From a virus, in the IMG/VR virus record IMGVR_UViG_3300030019_000138, positions 1 through 27,099 of that record: 27,099 nt of DNA. One strand, 5' to 3'. The first letter of the stretch is position 1, and each line of letters opens with the position of its first letter. Positions 13,923 through 22,282 of this stretch are shown piece after piece. The notes beneath the pieces are model-generated. The model was not told the DNA's origin, ran no database searches, and saw only the letters and a list, made by a program, of their open reading frames with translations. The translations under genes and the position numbers were made by a program.

Positions 13923-15688
13923 TGATTAATTTATATGACAGAGCGACCACGGATTTTACACATAACGGGCTTGTTGTCCTCAGCGATTGCAAGTCCGCTT
14001 TGATTGTAGAGGAACTCAACGGATTATACGAACTAACCATAGAATACCCTCTTGATGATAGGGGCAAATGGCAAAACTTATTAGAGGGAAACATCATTAA
14101 GGCTGACGGACAACTCTTTCGAATATACCGAAAGAAAAAGAATATAAGCAGCATCACAGTAAACGCACGGCATATATTCTACGACTTATTGGACAACTTC
14201 CTGGAGGATGTCCGGCCAACCAGTTTGAACGGAAACAATGCCCTGAATTGGATACTGACTAGAACACAGTATTCTCACCCTTTCACGGCTTATTCGGATG
14301 TTACGCAGAGCAATACAAAGTATTTTGTGCGGAAGAATGTAGTGGAAGCGATCATGGACAAAGACGGCATAATAGCAAACTGGGGCGGTGAATTATACCG
14401 TAACAACTTTGCAATACAGCTCCTTGAAGCGAGAGGCCTCGATAGGGGCGTTTTAGTAGCCTATGGCAAAAACATACAGGGCATAGAAGAAACGCTCGAC
14501 ATGGACGGGCTATGCACTAGATTGATGCCTGTAGGCAAGGATGGCTTGCTGTTAACAGCAAAATATGTCGATAGTCCATATATTAACAACTACCCTCACC
14601 CCGTAGTTAAGACAGTTGACTTCGGCGATGCTACAAATGTAACAGACTTGCTGGCTGCAGCTCAGAAATATATCACTGACAGCAAATGCGATATACCGAA
14701 AGCAAATTATACAATCGACTTTTTAGAACTCAGCAAAACAGAAGAATATAAAAACTATGCGATATTGGAAACGGTTCTGCTGGGCGATACAGTAACGGTC
14801 AAGCACAGCAAACTTAATATCAATATCAAGGCAAAAGTTATAAAGACAACTAAAAACCTTTTAACAGGCAGGCTTGAAAAGGTTGAACTCGGAGATTTTA
14901 AAGGCAACGCTGCGGTAACTCTGGGGAACATGAGCAGCACGCTGACTAATATCACAAACCCTGATGGTTCAGTAAACGGCGCGGAGATAAAGGGCATAAT
15001 AGACGCAACAAAAGCTAAAATGCACGCTATGGCCGATAATACAACTCCACAGACAACAAAGTGCATATTCTTTGAAGACAAGGATCCGCTAAGTGCAACT
15101 TATGGCGCGATGGCGCTCGGAACACAGGGGTTTGAGATAGCAAGCGTTTACGGCGCAGAAGATTGGAGCTGGACTACTTTTGGAACGGGACAGGGCTTTA
15201 TTGCTGATCTAATAGTGGCCGGGCGACTTCTAGGCAACAATGCAGAGTTCAATCTGGACGAAGGATTCTTAAAGATAACCCACACGGACGGCAGCTATTC
15301 CAAAATGGATGCGAGTGGCTTTTTTAAACATGTTGCTTCAACCAATCAGGATTACCACTATTTGAGTGAGGCAGGGAGCGTAACAATACCAAGCACAAAC
15401 GGTATTGCCACATTTGATATAACTTTGGATCCTTCCTTCAAGGGAAAAAACTTTAAGGTCAAGGTGTCTATTGCGAACAGCATGAATTCTAGCCCTTATA
15501 TGGGAGAAAGCATGGTGGCTTTTGAATGCTATGTTACCGCTTACGATATACCAAACGGGAAGGCTACAATTAAAGGATATACTCGATGGTATGACTGTAG
15601 AGAGCTAATAGGCGATCAGATCAACGGGACAAGCACCGCACAATTTTATTTTTCGGACCTTGTCGTCACATGGGTGGCAATAGCATAA
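13922..15688 (+). CDS. Tail-associated lysin-like/baseplate hub protein (Tal)
   Basis: 588 residues from ATG 13922, which overlaps the Dit stop (TAATG) with AGGTGG 5 nt before. The first 340 residues have the features of 'phage minor structural protein' N-terminal regions: VEELNGLYELTIEYPLDD, GNIIKADGQLFRIY, TVNARHIFYDLLD, ELYRNNFAIQLLEARGLDRG, and a VLLGDTVTVKHSKLNI strand close to GRLEKVELGDFKG. This domain forms the trimeric cap of the tail hub. The C-terminal half (about 350-588) is a beta-rich domain with GNMSSTLTNIT, GTQGFEIAS and a final VWVAIA-like strand. No clear lytic domain is seen, so the lysin part is unproven. Confidence 0.8.
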   Translation: MINLYDRATTDFTHNGLVVLSDCKSALIVEELNGLYELTIEYPLDDRGKWQNLLEGNIIKADGQLFRIYRKKKNISSITVNARHIFYDLLDNFLEDVRPTSLNGNNALNWILTRTQYSHPFTAYSDVTQSNTKYFVRKNVVEAIMDKDGIIANWGGELYRNNFAIQLLEARGLDRGVLVAYGKNIQGIEETLDMDGLCTRLMPVGKDGLLLTAKYVDSPYINNYPHPVVKTVDFGDATNVTDLLAAAQKYITDSKCDIPKANYTIDFLELSKTEEYKNYAILETVLLGDTVTVKHSKLNINIKAKVIKTTKNLLTGRLEKVELGDFKGNAAVTLGNMSSTLTNITNPDGSVNGAEIKGIIDATKAKMHAMADNTTPQTTKCIFFEDKDPLSATYGAMALGTQGFEIASVYGAEDWSWTTFGTGQGFIADLIVAGRLLGNNAEFNLDEGFLKITHTDGSYSKMDASGFFKHVASTNQDYHYLSEAGSVTIPSTNGIATFDITLDPSFKGKNFKVKVSIANSMNSSPYMGESMVAFECYVTAYDIPNGKATIKGYTRWYDCRELIGDQINGTSTAQFYFSDLVVTWVAIA

Positions 15689-15703
15689 AAGGAGGAACCA
15701 AAA

Positions 15704-15982
15704 ATGGCAATGGCCAGCGATTTATACATGACCGTGTTCTTTAGTAAGTCGACGGGAATAATAACAAACTGCTGCACGGGAATACAAGATATGAGCTTCT
15801 ATAAAAATTTGCAAGCAGACTACGAACAAATATTCGACCTGATTGTCTTTAATAGAGATGATTTTGCGGATAGATGCGATTCTGTCTTGGCGGATCCAAA
15901 CGCTTTCCAAATAAATACAACAACAAAAACGCTGGAAATGAAAGCGGCGTTTGTCCCACAATACCCAATAGCAACCACATAA
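15704..15982 (+). CDS. Small baseplate-region protein, unknown
   Basis: 92 residues with a strong AAAGGAGG site. Beta-rich with FFSKSTGIITNCCTG, MSFYKNLQADYEQIFD and a final KTLEMKAAFVPQYP. It lies between Tal and the fibre, the usual place for a small accessory baseplate protein. Two adjacent Cys (CC) are notable. No family recognised. Confidence 0.65.
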   Translation: MAMASDLYMTVFFSKSTGIITNCCTGIQDMSFYKNLQADYEQIFDLIVFNRDDFADRCDSVLADPNAFQINTTTKTLEMKAAFVPQYPIATT

Positions 15983-15994
15983 AGGAGGCGCAGA

Positions 15995-18931
15995 ATGGAG
16001 AATCGTTATAAAATAATATACGACATAAAGTCAAGAACAATAACAGACATAAGATTCAAGCAAGGCGATATTGATAGTTCGGTTTTAGAGCTGCAGATCG
16101 TTGATGGTGGATTGGCCGTGGCTATAACGGGAGAAACAATTGAATTTAGGTTTTTAAAGCCTGATAAAACTATAGTATATCAGGATTCTACAACGGGAGT
16201 GACTATACTTGACGGTCCGAACGGAAAACTTGAATGTGTTCTGAAATCTAATACTCTAGCAGCACCCGGTTCTGTTGCATGCGAAATACACAGAACAAAA
16301 GATGGAAAGCAATTAACTACACCGGTATTTTATTTCAATGTTGAAACCAGCATTGATGGATCTGGAATCCTGAGCACAAACTATATTAGCTTAATAGACA
16401 GCAAGGTGACCGGATGGCAGAGTGAAGTTGATGTAATTAAAGCTGCTTATGATGCGGCTACTCATGCAAACACTGTAGTTGAATTAACAAATGCTCGACA
16501 TGATAATACTAAGAATACCGACTTCGCAAATGTTGGTGCCAGGATGGATTCAACTAGTGCGCAATTGGAAAACATTGCGCCTCAAGTGGCAGCCAACACA
16601 ACAGCAATATCAAATATCGGAAATGCAAGTCCGAAAGGAGTTTACGCAACAGTGCCATTGTTAACGGCTGCTTTTCCAGCAGGAAACACAAATATCTATC
16701 TTGTAACGGGTAGTGTGGCAGAAGTTGCAAATCTAGTCATAACAGCACCTTGCACGGCTAGTGGTAATGTAACCGTAACACTAAACGGAGTCGCTGTTAA
16801 TGTGGCAGTTTTAACCTCAGATACAGCCATACAGGTTGCAACTAAGATAAGAGCGGCAACATTTGTAGGATGGACAACTGGTGGAACGGCAGGAACAACA
16901 ACCGTAACCTTTACTTGTAACAATACAGGAACAAAAACAGACGCAGTGTTTGCTGTAGCAAGTACAGGTGTAACAGGTACAATGACAACTACAACTCAGG
17001 GTGTTGCTGCTGATGGTAATTGGTATTATTGGAATGGTAGTGCATGGACACCAGGGGGGGCTTATCAAGCAGGATTGATAGCAGACAAAAGCGTCACGTT
17101 GACAAAGTTAGCAGTTTGTAAAAATGGCAAAAACTTATTTAACAAAGCGGCAGCAAACATAGGGTTTTACGTTGAACATACAACAGGAGTTGTCACGGCC
17201 AATGTATCCTATGATGCCAGTAATTATATCTCCGTGTTACCAGATACACAATATTGTATCGCTGTAACTGGCGGCAGTACAAGAATATGTTACTACGATA
17301 TCAACAAGGCTTATATTTCGGGGCTTCAGAATCCAACAAGCCCTGTGACTACACCTGCCGGAACTGCTTATGTGATATTCTCGTTTATTGTTGCTAGTTT
17401 GGACGTACAACAATTTGAGCAAAGCGCAGTCAAAACTACATTTGAAGCGTACAAGGAAATAATCCCAAAGGAAAATCTTGAAGACAAGCCTTTTGATGTA
17501 AGTTCAATACCTAACGGGAGTTTGCCTTATAAATCCACTAACTACATTACAACAGGCAAAAATCTATTTGATAAAAATGCCGAAACTGTTGGTTATTATG
17601 TAAATTATTCAACGGGCGTATTGTTCACCAGTGCAACTTATTCGGTGAGCGATTATATTCCGGTACTACCAAGCACAGTTTATATACGCACCGCAGATCG
17701 ACAAATGGCGTTTTATGATAGCAACAAAACTTATATTAGCGGATTGAGTTCGTACCTTGCGCTAGGTGTTCCATTTACTACACCTTCTAACGCTGCTTAT
17801 TGCAGGCTATCAGTGTATGACACGGAAAAAGATATATATCAGTTTGAGTTGGGTAATGTTCAAACCGCGTTTGAAGCGTTCGGGTATAAAATACCAAAAC
17901 TTATCATACAGCCAAGCACGGTTGACCTCACGTTATTTTTGCCATCTGAAATATGTATCGCTGCCGGCAGGACTATTGAGATTTACAACAAGCAAATAGC
18001 GTGGTGTGGGAATATTGACAATTACCATTTCAAATATGTTTGTGATGTCGGAAAGTGCCTGAAACGAAAATGGTCCTGCACGGGAATAACCGGCAACATA
18101 GGAACACACGCTATGACCGTAACCGTGTATGATAATAATATGCAATTTGTGGCAACAGCCTCAACAAACATTAAAATTGTTTCCGCCACTATAAGCACAG
18201 CAAGAAGCATCTTAACCATTGGAGATAGTTTATCAAACAACAAGCCGTGGATGGGTGAGCTTAGAACATTGTCAGGCAATCAATATTCGCTAGTTGGTAC
18301 TAGAGGCACAAGCCCATTAAAACATGAAGGAAGAAGCGGATGGACTGCTACAACTTATTTGACAGGAGCTTCCTATACTTATGAATCCGAAGGAGTAAAC
18401 CCTTTCTGGAATCCTTCGACGAGTCAGTTTGATTATGCTTATTACATTGCCAACAATGCAATCAATCCCGATGCAATACAATTGTATTTAGGAACTAACG
18501 GAATAGCATTAGACCCTACTACAAATGCAGGAAGTATTAAGTCTATAGTGGATGGGATACGATCCGTAAACGCAACAATACCTATTTTTGTGGTATTCAC
18601 TCTGTATCGTGGAGGACAAAACGGTATAGGGAATCAGTCAAGTGGCGATGGATATATTGCAGGCCCCTCACAGTGGAAACTAGAAGAAGACAGAAAGGTT
18701 TATAATCTGATGGTGGCCGTGAACAGTTTGCTTTCCAGTTATACAAATCTGTATTTTGTCCCGATTGCATTAACACATGACAGTGAATATAACTTTATTA
18801 CAGCAGATACGGTCGCTGTAAATCCAAGGGCGATACAAACCGAACCCGTTGAAAGTCAGGCTACACATCCGCAAAATCAAGGATATTATCAAATGGCTGA
18901 CATAATGTTCAGTACTTTTGCAGCGCACTAG
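15995..18931 (+). CDS. Baseplate upper protein/receptor-binding fibre with SGNH esterase domain
   Basis: 978 residues, start ATG 15995 after AAAGGAGG. Domain order: BppU-type N-terminal domain (1-125, ITDIRFKQGDIDSSVLELQI, FRFLKPDKTIVYQDS); coiled linker (150-210); a WYYWNGSAWTPGG collar domain (210-355) interrupted by a Thr/Val-rich beta domain (about 240-339); two tandem carbohydrate-binding-like repeats starting GKNLFNK at 378 and GKNLFDK at 521, each holding YYD-x-NKAYISGL or FYDSNKTYISGL, and FEAY/FEAF; a beta domain (640-735); and an SGNH hydrolase from about 740. There Ser745 lies in IGDSLS, Asn835 in LGTNG and His958 in ATHPQ. It should bind and deacylate cell-surface glycan. The position three before His958 is Gln955 rather than the usual Asp. 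Confidence 0.85.
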   Translation: MENRYKIIYDIKSRTITDIRFKQGDIDSSVLELQIVDGGLAVAITGETIEFRFLKPDKTIVYQDSTTGVTILDGPNGKLECVLKSNTLAAPGSVACEIHRTKDGKQLTTPVFYFNVETSIDGSGILSTNYISLIDSKVTGWQSEVDVIKAAYDAATHANTVVELTNARHDNTKNTDFANVGARMDSTSAQLENIAPQVAANTTAISNIGNASPKGVYATVPLLTAAFPAGNTNIYLVTGSVAEVANLVITAPCTASGNVTVTLNGVAVNVAVLTSDTAIQVATKIRAATFVGWTTGGTAGTTTVTFTCNNTGTKTDAVFAVASTGVTGTMTTTTQGVAADGNWYYWNGSAWTPGGAYQAGLIADKSVTLTKLAVCKNGKNLFNKAAANIGFYVEHTTGVVTANVSYDASNYISVLPDTQYCIAVTGGSTRICYYDINKAYISGLQNPTSPVTTPAGTAYVIFSFIVASLDVQQFEQSAVKTTFEAYKEIIPKENLEDKPFDVSSIPNGSLPYKSTNYITTGKNLFDKNAETVGYYVNYSTGVLFTSATYSVSDYIPVLPSTVYIRTADRQMAFYDSNKTYISGLSSYLALGVPFTTPSNAAYCRLSVYDTEKDIYQFELGNVQTAFEAFGYKIPKLIIQPSTVDLTLFLPSEICIAAGRTIEIYNKQIAWCGNIDNYHFKYVCDVGKCLKRKWSCTGITGNIGTHAMTVTVYDNNMQFVATASTNIKIVSATISTARSILTIGDSLSNNKPWMGELRTLSGNQYSLVGTRGTSPLKHEGRSGWTATTYLTGASYTYESEGVNPFWNPSTSQFDYAYYIANNAINPDAIQLYLGTNGIALDPTTNAGSIKSIVDGIRSVNATIPIFVVFTLYRGGQNGIGNQSSGDGYIAGPSQWKLEEDRKVYNLMVAVNSLLSSYTNLYFVPIALTHDSEYNFITADTVAVNPRAIQTEPVESQATHPQNQGYYQMADIMFSTFAAH

Positions 18932-18944
18932 ATAAATATTCTTC

Positions 18945-18988
18945 GCAACATAACACGATAAAACTAATCTTTTATCGTGTTATGTTGC
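18945..18988. repeat. 19-bp perfect hairpin after the fibre gene
   Basis: gcaacataacacgataaaa (18945-18963) is repeated in inverted form at 18970-18988 without mismatch, with a 6-base loop CTAATC. It lies 13 bp after the fibre stop but has no T run behind it, so a standard intrinsic terminator is only partly supported. Confidence 0.85.
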
Positions 18989-19068
18989 ATAATATGATTA
19001 TAGAACTTGCAATACTCAACCATTTTACTTAGTTGTAGAGGTTGAATTTGCAAGTTCTACTATTATGC
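18987..19068. repeat. Nested three-part inverted repeat
   Basis: Outer arms gcataata (18987-18994) and tattatgc (19061-19068); middle arms tagaacttgcaa (19001-19012) and ttgcaagttcta (19048-19059); inner arms tcaacc (19016-19021) and ggttga (19040-19045). In total 26 bp pair in an 82-nt unit, directly joined to the 19-bp hairpin. It could be an RNA fold, a recombination site or an insertion remnant. Confidence 0.8.
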
Positions 19069-19127
19069 GTAGCAAAAACATTACCATAAAATTGTAAAAT
19101 TTAAGATTATTAAAATATGAGGTGTTT

Positions 19128-19301
19128 ATGAATACTGAATCAATTGAAATTTATAATATATATCAATTTTTGTTTTACATAAAGCACAACGTATTTCCAA
19201 CAGGTTACAAAACAAGCGAGAGGGATGGCAAGGTTGGATTTGTGTTTAAAAAACAAGAAACAAAAGGTGTTTATAAATTATGGATGAGCAAAGAAAGATA
19301 A
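19128..19301 (+). CDS. 57-residue small protein, DUF5659-like
   Basis: Starts at ATG 19128 with GAGGTG (19119-19124) ahead and ends TAA 19301. The sequence has IYNIYQFLFYIKHNVFPTGYK, GKVGFVFKKQETKGVYKLW. This pattern, 'I-Y-N-x-x-Q-x-x-x-Y-I...G-K-V-x-F-x-F-K-K...Y-x-x-W', is like small uncharacterised Firmicute phage proteins (DUF5659 type); I recall the type but cannot check. It lies between the inverted repeats and the VSR-like nuclease. Function unknown. Confidence 0.65.
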   Translation: MNTESIEIYNIYQFLFYIKHNVFPTGYKTSERDGKVGFVFKKQETKGVYKLWMSKER

Positions 19302-19342
19302 TTAAAACTTGTTGTTTGAGTTATGAAAGGTGAAGTCAATTA

Positions 19343-20479
19343 ATGAAAAAAGAAGGGTATGCAGTTGCAGGATTTCAACTCAAGGAGTCACTTTTAGAAG
19401 AGTTAAATAATAAAATTAAAAAATATAAGGTGTATAAAAAACAAATATACGCAGAATTAATATTGTCTTTTAATGAAACGTTAAACGTTGTATATCCAAA
19501 TGTAGATAATAAAATACAATTTACCAAAGAAAGTGTACACGCTATAACAGATTTAAAAGAACAAGATTATAAAATATTTAAAGAGAATTGTAAAAAACTT
19601 AAACTTACTACAAATTATGTTTTTCATTGTTTGGTGTTAGAATTTTTAAATACAGATTTAGAAGGCAAATACAAATACAGAATAAGTCACGCAAAGCAGT
19701 GTGAGGACAATGCTGCCTTAAAAGGGAAAACATATAATCCTAGAAAAATGCAAATAAAAACAATATTCCCAAAAGAAGTGGATCAATATGTTTTAAAGAA
19801 AGAAAAAGAAGATGATATTAACAAACAATTAACAACATTCTCAAAAACTTTTTCGTCGTATTTTGAGAATGAGGAGTGTATGAGGCAATGTTTTTATAAT
19901 ATATATAAAATGCGATATATATTTAAATATACAACAGGCGAAATTGCAAACTGTTTTCTAACGAGAAATGAAAGATCAGTACAAGCATGGTTAAAAACCT
20001 TAAAATGGCAACTTGATATGTTTGAAGTGCAGAAAAGAATTGTTGATAGAGGTCGTAGAGACTATAAGCAGATCAGAAACAAATCTAAAGAAACCAAGTT
20101 GCAAAGAATGAATAGTAAGCCCGAAGAATATACAAGGCAAAAATTAAATGTATATTTACCTCAAATAATGCCAGATAAAGAAATAGTGGTTGGACTTAAC
20201 AACGTTTCCATATTAAATGGAGGGAGTGAAATAGACATACCTATATTAATACTTAGCGAAGGAAAGATTTATAAGTACGCTGTTGAGTATAATGGAGGAT
20301 ATTGGCATAATGAAGATAACAGACATAAAGATATAATTAAAAACAAAGCCACTAAAGAAAAGGGGTATAAAATGTATATTTTTGAAGTGTTTAAAAACGC
20401 TACAGAAAATCAGACTCGTGAAGAGATAGATAAACAAATAGAATCCCTGTGTGAAGATATACTTAGAGATATTGCTTAA
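19343..20479 (+). CDS. VSR-like (PD-(D/E)XK) endonuclease, probably mobile
   Basis: 378 residues, ATG 19343 with AAAGGTGA. The C-terminal 86 residues form a VSR/EDxHD-like nuclease: Glu296 and Asp298 in GGSEIDIP, Glu315 in AVEYNGG, Trp321 and His322 in GYWH, His328-Lys329-Asp330, and Lys340/Gly341 before MYIF. A helix-turn-helix is likely at about 196-222 (TTGEIANCFLTRNERSVQAW), followed by a basic linker. The N-terminus (1-120) is Lys-rich and helical with no known domain. Such enzymes cut DNA and often act as homing endonucleases in phages. The gene is clearly more AT- and Lys-rich than its neighbours, which fits recent acquisition. It has no intron or intein around it and no typical partner. 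Target unknown. Confidence 0.72.
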   Translation: MKKEGYAVAGFQLKESLLEELNNKIKKYKVYKKQIYAELILSFNETLNVVYPNVDNKIQFTKESVHAITDLKEQDYKIFKENCKKLKLTTNYVFHCLVLEFLNTDLEGKYKYRISHAKQCEDNAALKGKTYNPRKMQIKTIFPKEVDQYVLKKEKEDDINKQLTTFSKTFSSYFENEECMRQCFYNIYKMRYIFKYTTGEIANCFLTRNERSVQAWLKTLKWQLDMFEVQKRIVDRGRRDYKQIRNKSKETKLQRMNSKPEEYTRQKLNVYLPQIMPDKEIVVGLNNVSILNGGSEIDIPILILSEGKIYKYAVEYNGGYWHNEDNRHKDIIKNKATKEKGYKMYIFEVFKNATENQTREEIDKQIESLCEDILRDIA

Positions 20480-20496
20480 TAGGCAAAACCCAATGT

Positions 20497-20526
20497 TTGA
20501 CGATGGATTGTATTAAATACTGTTAT
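20497..20526 (+). promoter_or_regulatory. Possible promoter for structured RNA copy B
   Basis: TTGACG (20497-20502), an 18-bp spacer, then TGTTAT (20521-20526), which matches TATAAT at 4 of 6 bases. It would start transcription about 10 bp before the RNA's closing stem. The support is weak. Confidence 0.35.
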
Positions 20527-20544
20527 TCCCAAATATGTAAAATA

Positions 20545-20608
20545 ACGGCGCAAGTGTACCCTGATTCTAAGAAATGACGATTTAACGGCATCGAAACGCT
20601 GTCTTTTT
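20545..20608 (+). ncRNA. Structured RNA candidate, copy B
   Basis: Closing stem acggcg (20545-20550) with cgctgt (20597-20602), one of the pairs a G-U where copy A has A-U, then CTTTTT. Inside, gcaagtgt follows the 5' arm as in copy A, and the 21-nt core ctaagaaat-gacg-atttaacg (20567-20587) matches copy A at 18 of 21 positions; all changes fall in the 4-nt loop. It is the short form, lacking the 50-nt insertion. It lies about 140 bp before the recombinase gene. The rest of 20480-20744 shows nothing else I can name. Confidence 0.6.
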
Positions 20609-20744
20609 AAACAGTAGGGGGAGCTATTTTATTAATTATTAACGAATTTAAAATCATTTAAACGGGCAAGGGTTAGGATATAAAAAAGATGAATACGATA
20701 TTTTCAACAGAATCGATTTAACTTTATGTAAAGGCGGTGAAATA

Positions 20745-21785
20745 ATGGCAAGAAAAACAGTTTATAATGCTATTGTAAACGACATAGATTGGAAAGAAGT
20801 TAATCAAGATAATAAAGCCCTCTTAGAAGAATTTATAGAGTATTGCGAAAGCACAGATAAAAGTGAAGGCACGGTTATTAACTATATGAGCGATATAAAA
20901 ATATGCTTTATATGGAATTTGAAGTTTAATAAAAACACTTTCTTTGTAGATTTTAGCAAACGTGATTTTATGAAATATCAAAATTACTTATTGAATACTT
21001 TGAATTTGAGTCCAAATAGAATAAGAAGATTAAGGTCTTCCCTATCAAGCATGGCTAACTTTATTGAGAGCATGATGGATGATAAATTTGAAAATTATCG
21101 AAATCAGGTCAATCGCATACCTGTCCCAAATGGTGATGATGTAAGAGAAAAGACAGTGCTGACAGATGAGCAAGTACAGAAATTATTAGATCACTTAGTT
21201 GAAAAAGAAGAATATCAGAAAGCTTGTGTATTTGCTTTGGCATGGTCTTCAGGCTCAAGAAAATCAGAATTATTAAGATTCAAACCTTCATATTTTGTTG
21301 ACGAAAATATTATCTTTGGCTCTCTATACAAAACTCCTGAGAAGATTAAGACTAAGGGTAGAGGGCGTAAGCTAGGCAAGCAATTAAATAAATTTATACT
21401 TGCTAATAAATTTAAACCTTATTTTGACCTTTGGATAGAACAAAGAAATAAGATGGATTTACCCGAAGAACTACGAGATGTTTTATTTGTTGTGAAAAGA
21501 AAAGATGGTTGGCAACCTGTGAAAATATCTACGTTAGATAGTTGGTCTGCTCAATTTTCCAAGCTCCTAGAGGTTGATTTTTATTTCCATTGCCTTCGTC
21601 ACAATTTTACTACAGGATTATCTCAGGCGGGAGTTCCTGCTTCCGTAATCAAAGAGATTGTTGGATGGGAGAATGTGGCTATGGTTGACATATATGACGA
21701 TCAAGAAGTTGACGATAAATTAGGTAAATACTTCGATGAAAACGGAATTAAAAAAGTTGAAAGTAAAACACTTGAGGAATTGTAA
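20745..21785 (+). CDS. Tyrosine recombinase / integrase
   Basis: 346 residues, start ATG 20745 after AAAGGCGGTGA. An N-terminal SAM-like core-binding domain (about 20-125: LLEEFIEYCESTDKSEGTVINYMSDI, SPNRIRRLRSSLSSMANFIE) precedes the catalytic domain. Catalytic residues seen are Arg172 (SSGSRKSELL), Lys204 region (KTKGRGRK), His282-x-x-Arg285 (HCLRH), Trp308 (GWEN) and Tyr317 (VDIYDD). It cuts and rejoins DNA at a specific site. It lies inside the late tail region next to inverted repeats and an RNA, not beside lysogeny genes, so it may drive phage integration or DNA inversion. No attP core is identified. Recognised with high confidence. Confidence 0.9.
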   Translation: MARKTVYNAIVNDIDWKEVNQDNKALLEEFIEYCESTDKSEGTVINYMSDIKICFIWNLKFNKNTFFVDFSKRDFMKYQNYLLNTLNLSPNRIRRLRSSLSSMANFIESMMDDKFENYRNQVNRIPVPNGDDVREKTVLTDEQVQKLLDHLVEKEEYQKACVFALAWSSGSRKSELLRFKPSYFVDENIIFGSLYKTPEKIKTKGRGRKLGKQLNKFILANKFKPYFDLWIEQRNKMDLPEELRDVLFVVKRKDGWQPVKISTLDSWSAQFSKLLEVDFYFHCLRHNFTTGLSQAGVPASVIKEIVGWENVAMVDIYDDQEVDDKLGKYFDENGIKKVESKTLEEL

Positions 21786-21834
21786 GAAAATCAGGGAGAT
21801 GATGAAGAATAATTAATAAGGAGTGTGGATTGAT

Positions 21835-22263
21835 ATGGTCAACATAGAACAGCGTGTAAATTATCTTGAACAGGATATGGGAGTTGTAAAAAATGACGTA
21901 GGCATTATAAAAGATGACATTAAAGAAGTCAAAGTTGAATGTAAAGTTTTAGGTGGAAATGTCGGCGACATTAGATTAATGACGAGTACGTTAAAAGAAA
22001 CAAATGACTTCATGCGACAGATGATATCTAAAATGGATAGTATGTTTGAAAAGATGGGTGAAGATCAGAAAAAATACGAAGAAAAAAACGATGAGAGATA
22101 TATAGAAATGATCAAAACCAATAGCAAACAAGATTTGAATTGCAAGGATACTGAGTTAGAAAATACAAAAGAAAAAATTAAAAATATAATACATATAGCC
22201 TCTCCTTTTATTACATTTGCACTTCTAGGAGGCATAGCATGTTACTTTTTATTGGTCAAATAA
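21835..22263 (+). CDS. Coiled-coil protein with C-terminal membrane anchor (XhlA-like)
   Basis: 142 residues from ATG 21835, with AAGGAG 11 nt before; GTG 21823 is inside that site. The first 110 residues form a long coiled coil (IEQRVNYLEQDMGVVKNDVG, IKEVKVECK, MISKMDSMFEKMGEDQKK), and a C-terminal hydrophobic segment follows (about 122-141, ASPFITFALLGGIACYFLLV). This resembles the XhlA family that lies at membranes near phage lysis genes. A lysis role is an inference; it may be a holin partner or a spanin-like protein. No endolysin is nearby. Confidence 0.6.
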   Translation: MVNIEQRVNYLEQDMGVVKNDVGIIKDDIKEVKVECKVLGGNVGDIRLMTSTLKETNDFMRQMISKMDSMFEKMGEDQKKYEEKNDERYIEMIKTNSKQDLNCKDTELENTKEKIKNIIHIASPFITFALLGGIACYFLLVK

Positions 22264-22282
22264 AAAAGGGATCATAAGCGTG

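Noticed and set aside
16817-17068. Minus-strand Cys-rich frame opposite the fibre gene
   Set aside because: The Cys richness is the reverse complement of the Thr/Ala/Gly codons of the fibre; no ribosome site and shadow codon use.
18945-18988. Standard rho-independent terminator for the fibre gene
   Set aside because: The 19-bp stem is perfect but no T run follows on either strand's end, so I list it as an inverted repeat rather than a terminator.
20640-20670. Third copy of the RNA core (aatcatttaaacg)
   Set aside because: Only the second half resembles the core, with an inserted A and no closing stem or gcgcaagtgt block.
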